40,956 nt of DNA, from positions 1-40,956 of the forward strand of contig NZ_QXGS01000024.1 of assembly GCF_003604215.1 (NCBI RefSeq). Direction: 5' to 3'. Origin of the DNA: Teichococcus vastitatis (lineage in GTDB: Bacteria > Pseudomonadota > Alphaproteobacteria > Acetobacterales > Acetobacteraceae). Below are positions 40,880 to 40,956 of this stretch, piece after piece. The position numbers and the translations under genes are program-made. The notes under the pieces are model-generated. The model saw only the letters and a program-made list of their open reading frames with translations. It was not told where the DNA came from and did not search any database. Every line of letters begins with the position of its first letter. The stretch's first letter is position 1.

Positions 40880-40956
40880 ATGGCGAAAGCTAAGTTTGAG
40901 CGGAACAAGCCGCACTGCAACATTGGCACGATCGGGCATGTGGACCATGGCAAGAC
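40880..40956 (+). CDS. tuf: Elongation factor Tu, 5' part only
   Basis: The window ends in codon 26. The visible start MAKAKFERNKPHCNIGTIGH, then VDHGK, is EF-Tu with the beginning of its P-loop. Upstream AGGGTGA is the ribosome-binding site. It delivers aminoacyl-tRNA to the ribosome. It follows tRNA-Gly by 84 bp; in related genomes tRNA-Trp, secE and nusG come next. Confidence 0.97.
   Translation, partial: MAKAKFERNKPHCNIGTIGHVDHGK

Overview
The window is GC-rich (visibly near 70% over most of its length) chromosomal DNA from an alphaproteobacterium, most likely an Acetobacteraceae member of the Roseomonas type. This is inferred from codon usage, orphan TctC-type and family-5 binding proteins, an ArgG/HtpX/SDHAF4/RsmD gene set typical of alphaproteobacteria, and the rlmB - tRNA-Tyr - tRNA-Gly - tuf order at the right edge. 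No rRNA, CRISPR array, complete insertion sequence or phage module was seen.

Layout. (1) 1-1560: an atypical, much more AT-rich segment with one unknown membrane protein (311-1108) and about 420 bp of non-coding DNA (35% GC by hand count over 1261-1380), followed by an orphan DUF4096 transposase-like gene. (2) 2.2-14.9 kb: housekeeping and general genes: argG, DoxX/LysR pair, htpX divergent from a SDHAF4-like gene, MFS and FUSC transporters, SDR-tadA, class-I amidotransferase-like hydrolase - rluB - rsmD (overlapping), a phospholipase-D-type protein and a methyltransferase. (3) 15.0-26.3 kb: an ABC-dependent (group 2-like) capsule locus: two glycosyltransferases, an outer-membrane SLBB/KpsD-like exporter, KpsE, KpsT, KpsM, a small lipoprotein, a KpsC-like Kdo transferase and an SDR. 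Export genes run leftwards from the lipoprotein; kpsC-SDR runs rightwards from the same AT-rich intergenic region. (4) 26.3-31.8 kb, minus strand: CoA-transferase, D-tartrate dehydratase, D-aminopeptidase-like serine hydrolase and a peptide/opine-type binding protein, probably a catabolic cluster. (5) 31.9-37.8 kb: an unknown protein, a copA-cueR-copZ copper operon with ATGA overlaps and a CueR-like operator, a secreted trypsin-like protease with a 93-aa helical protein, and mobA preceded by a previously overlooked 49-aa membrane microprotein with a promoter/inverted-repeat control region. (6) 38.3-40.96 kb: a TctC binding protein, rlmB, two tRNA genes and the start of tuf.

How parts work together: copper efflux is self-contained (sensor, chaperone and pump in one autoregulated transcript); capsule precursors made by the glycosyltransferases and KpsC-like enzyme would be exported by KpsMT through KpsE and the KpsD-like channel; the rluB-rsmD-rlmB-tadA-tRNA-tuf genes are translation functions. 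The strongest non-standard signals are regulatory: a copA start that seems leaderless below a CueR operator, a hairpin that ends on the first base of a start codon (29366), and a perfect inverted repeat at the predicted transcription start of the microprotein-mobA unit.
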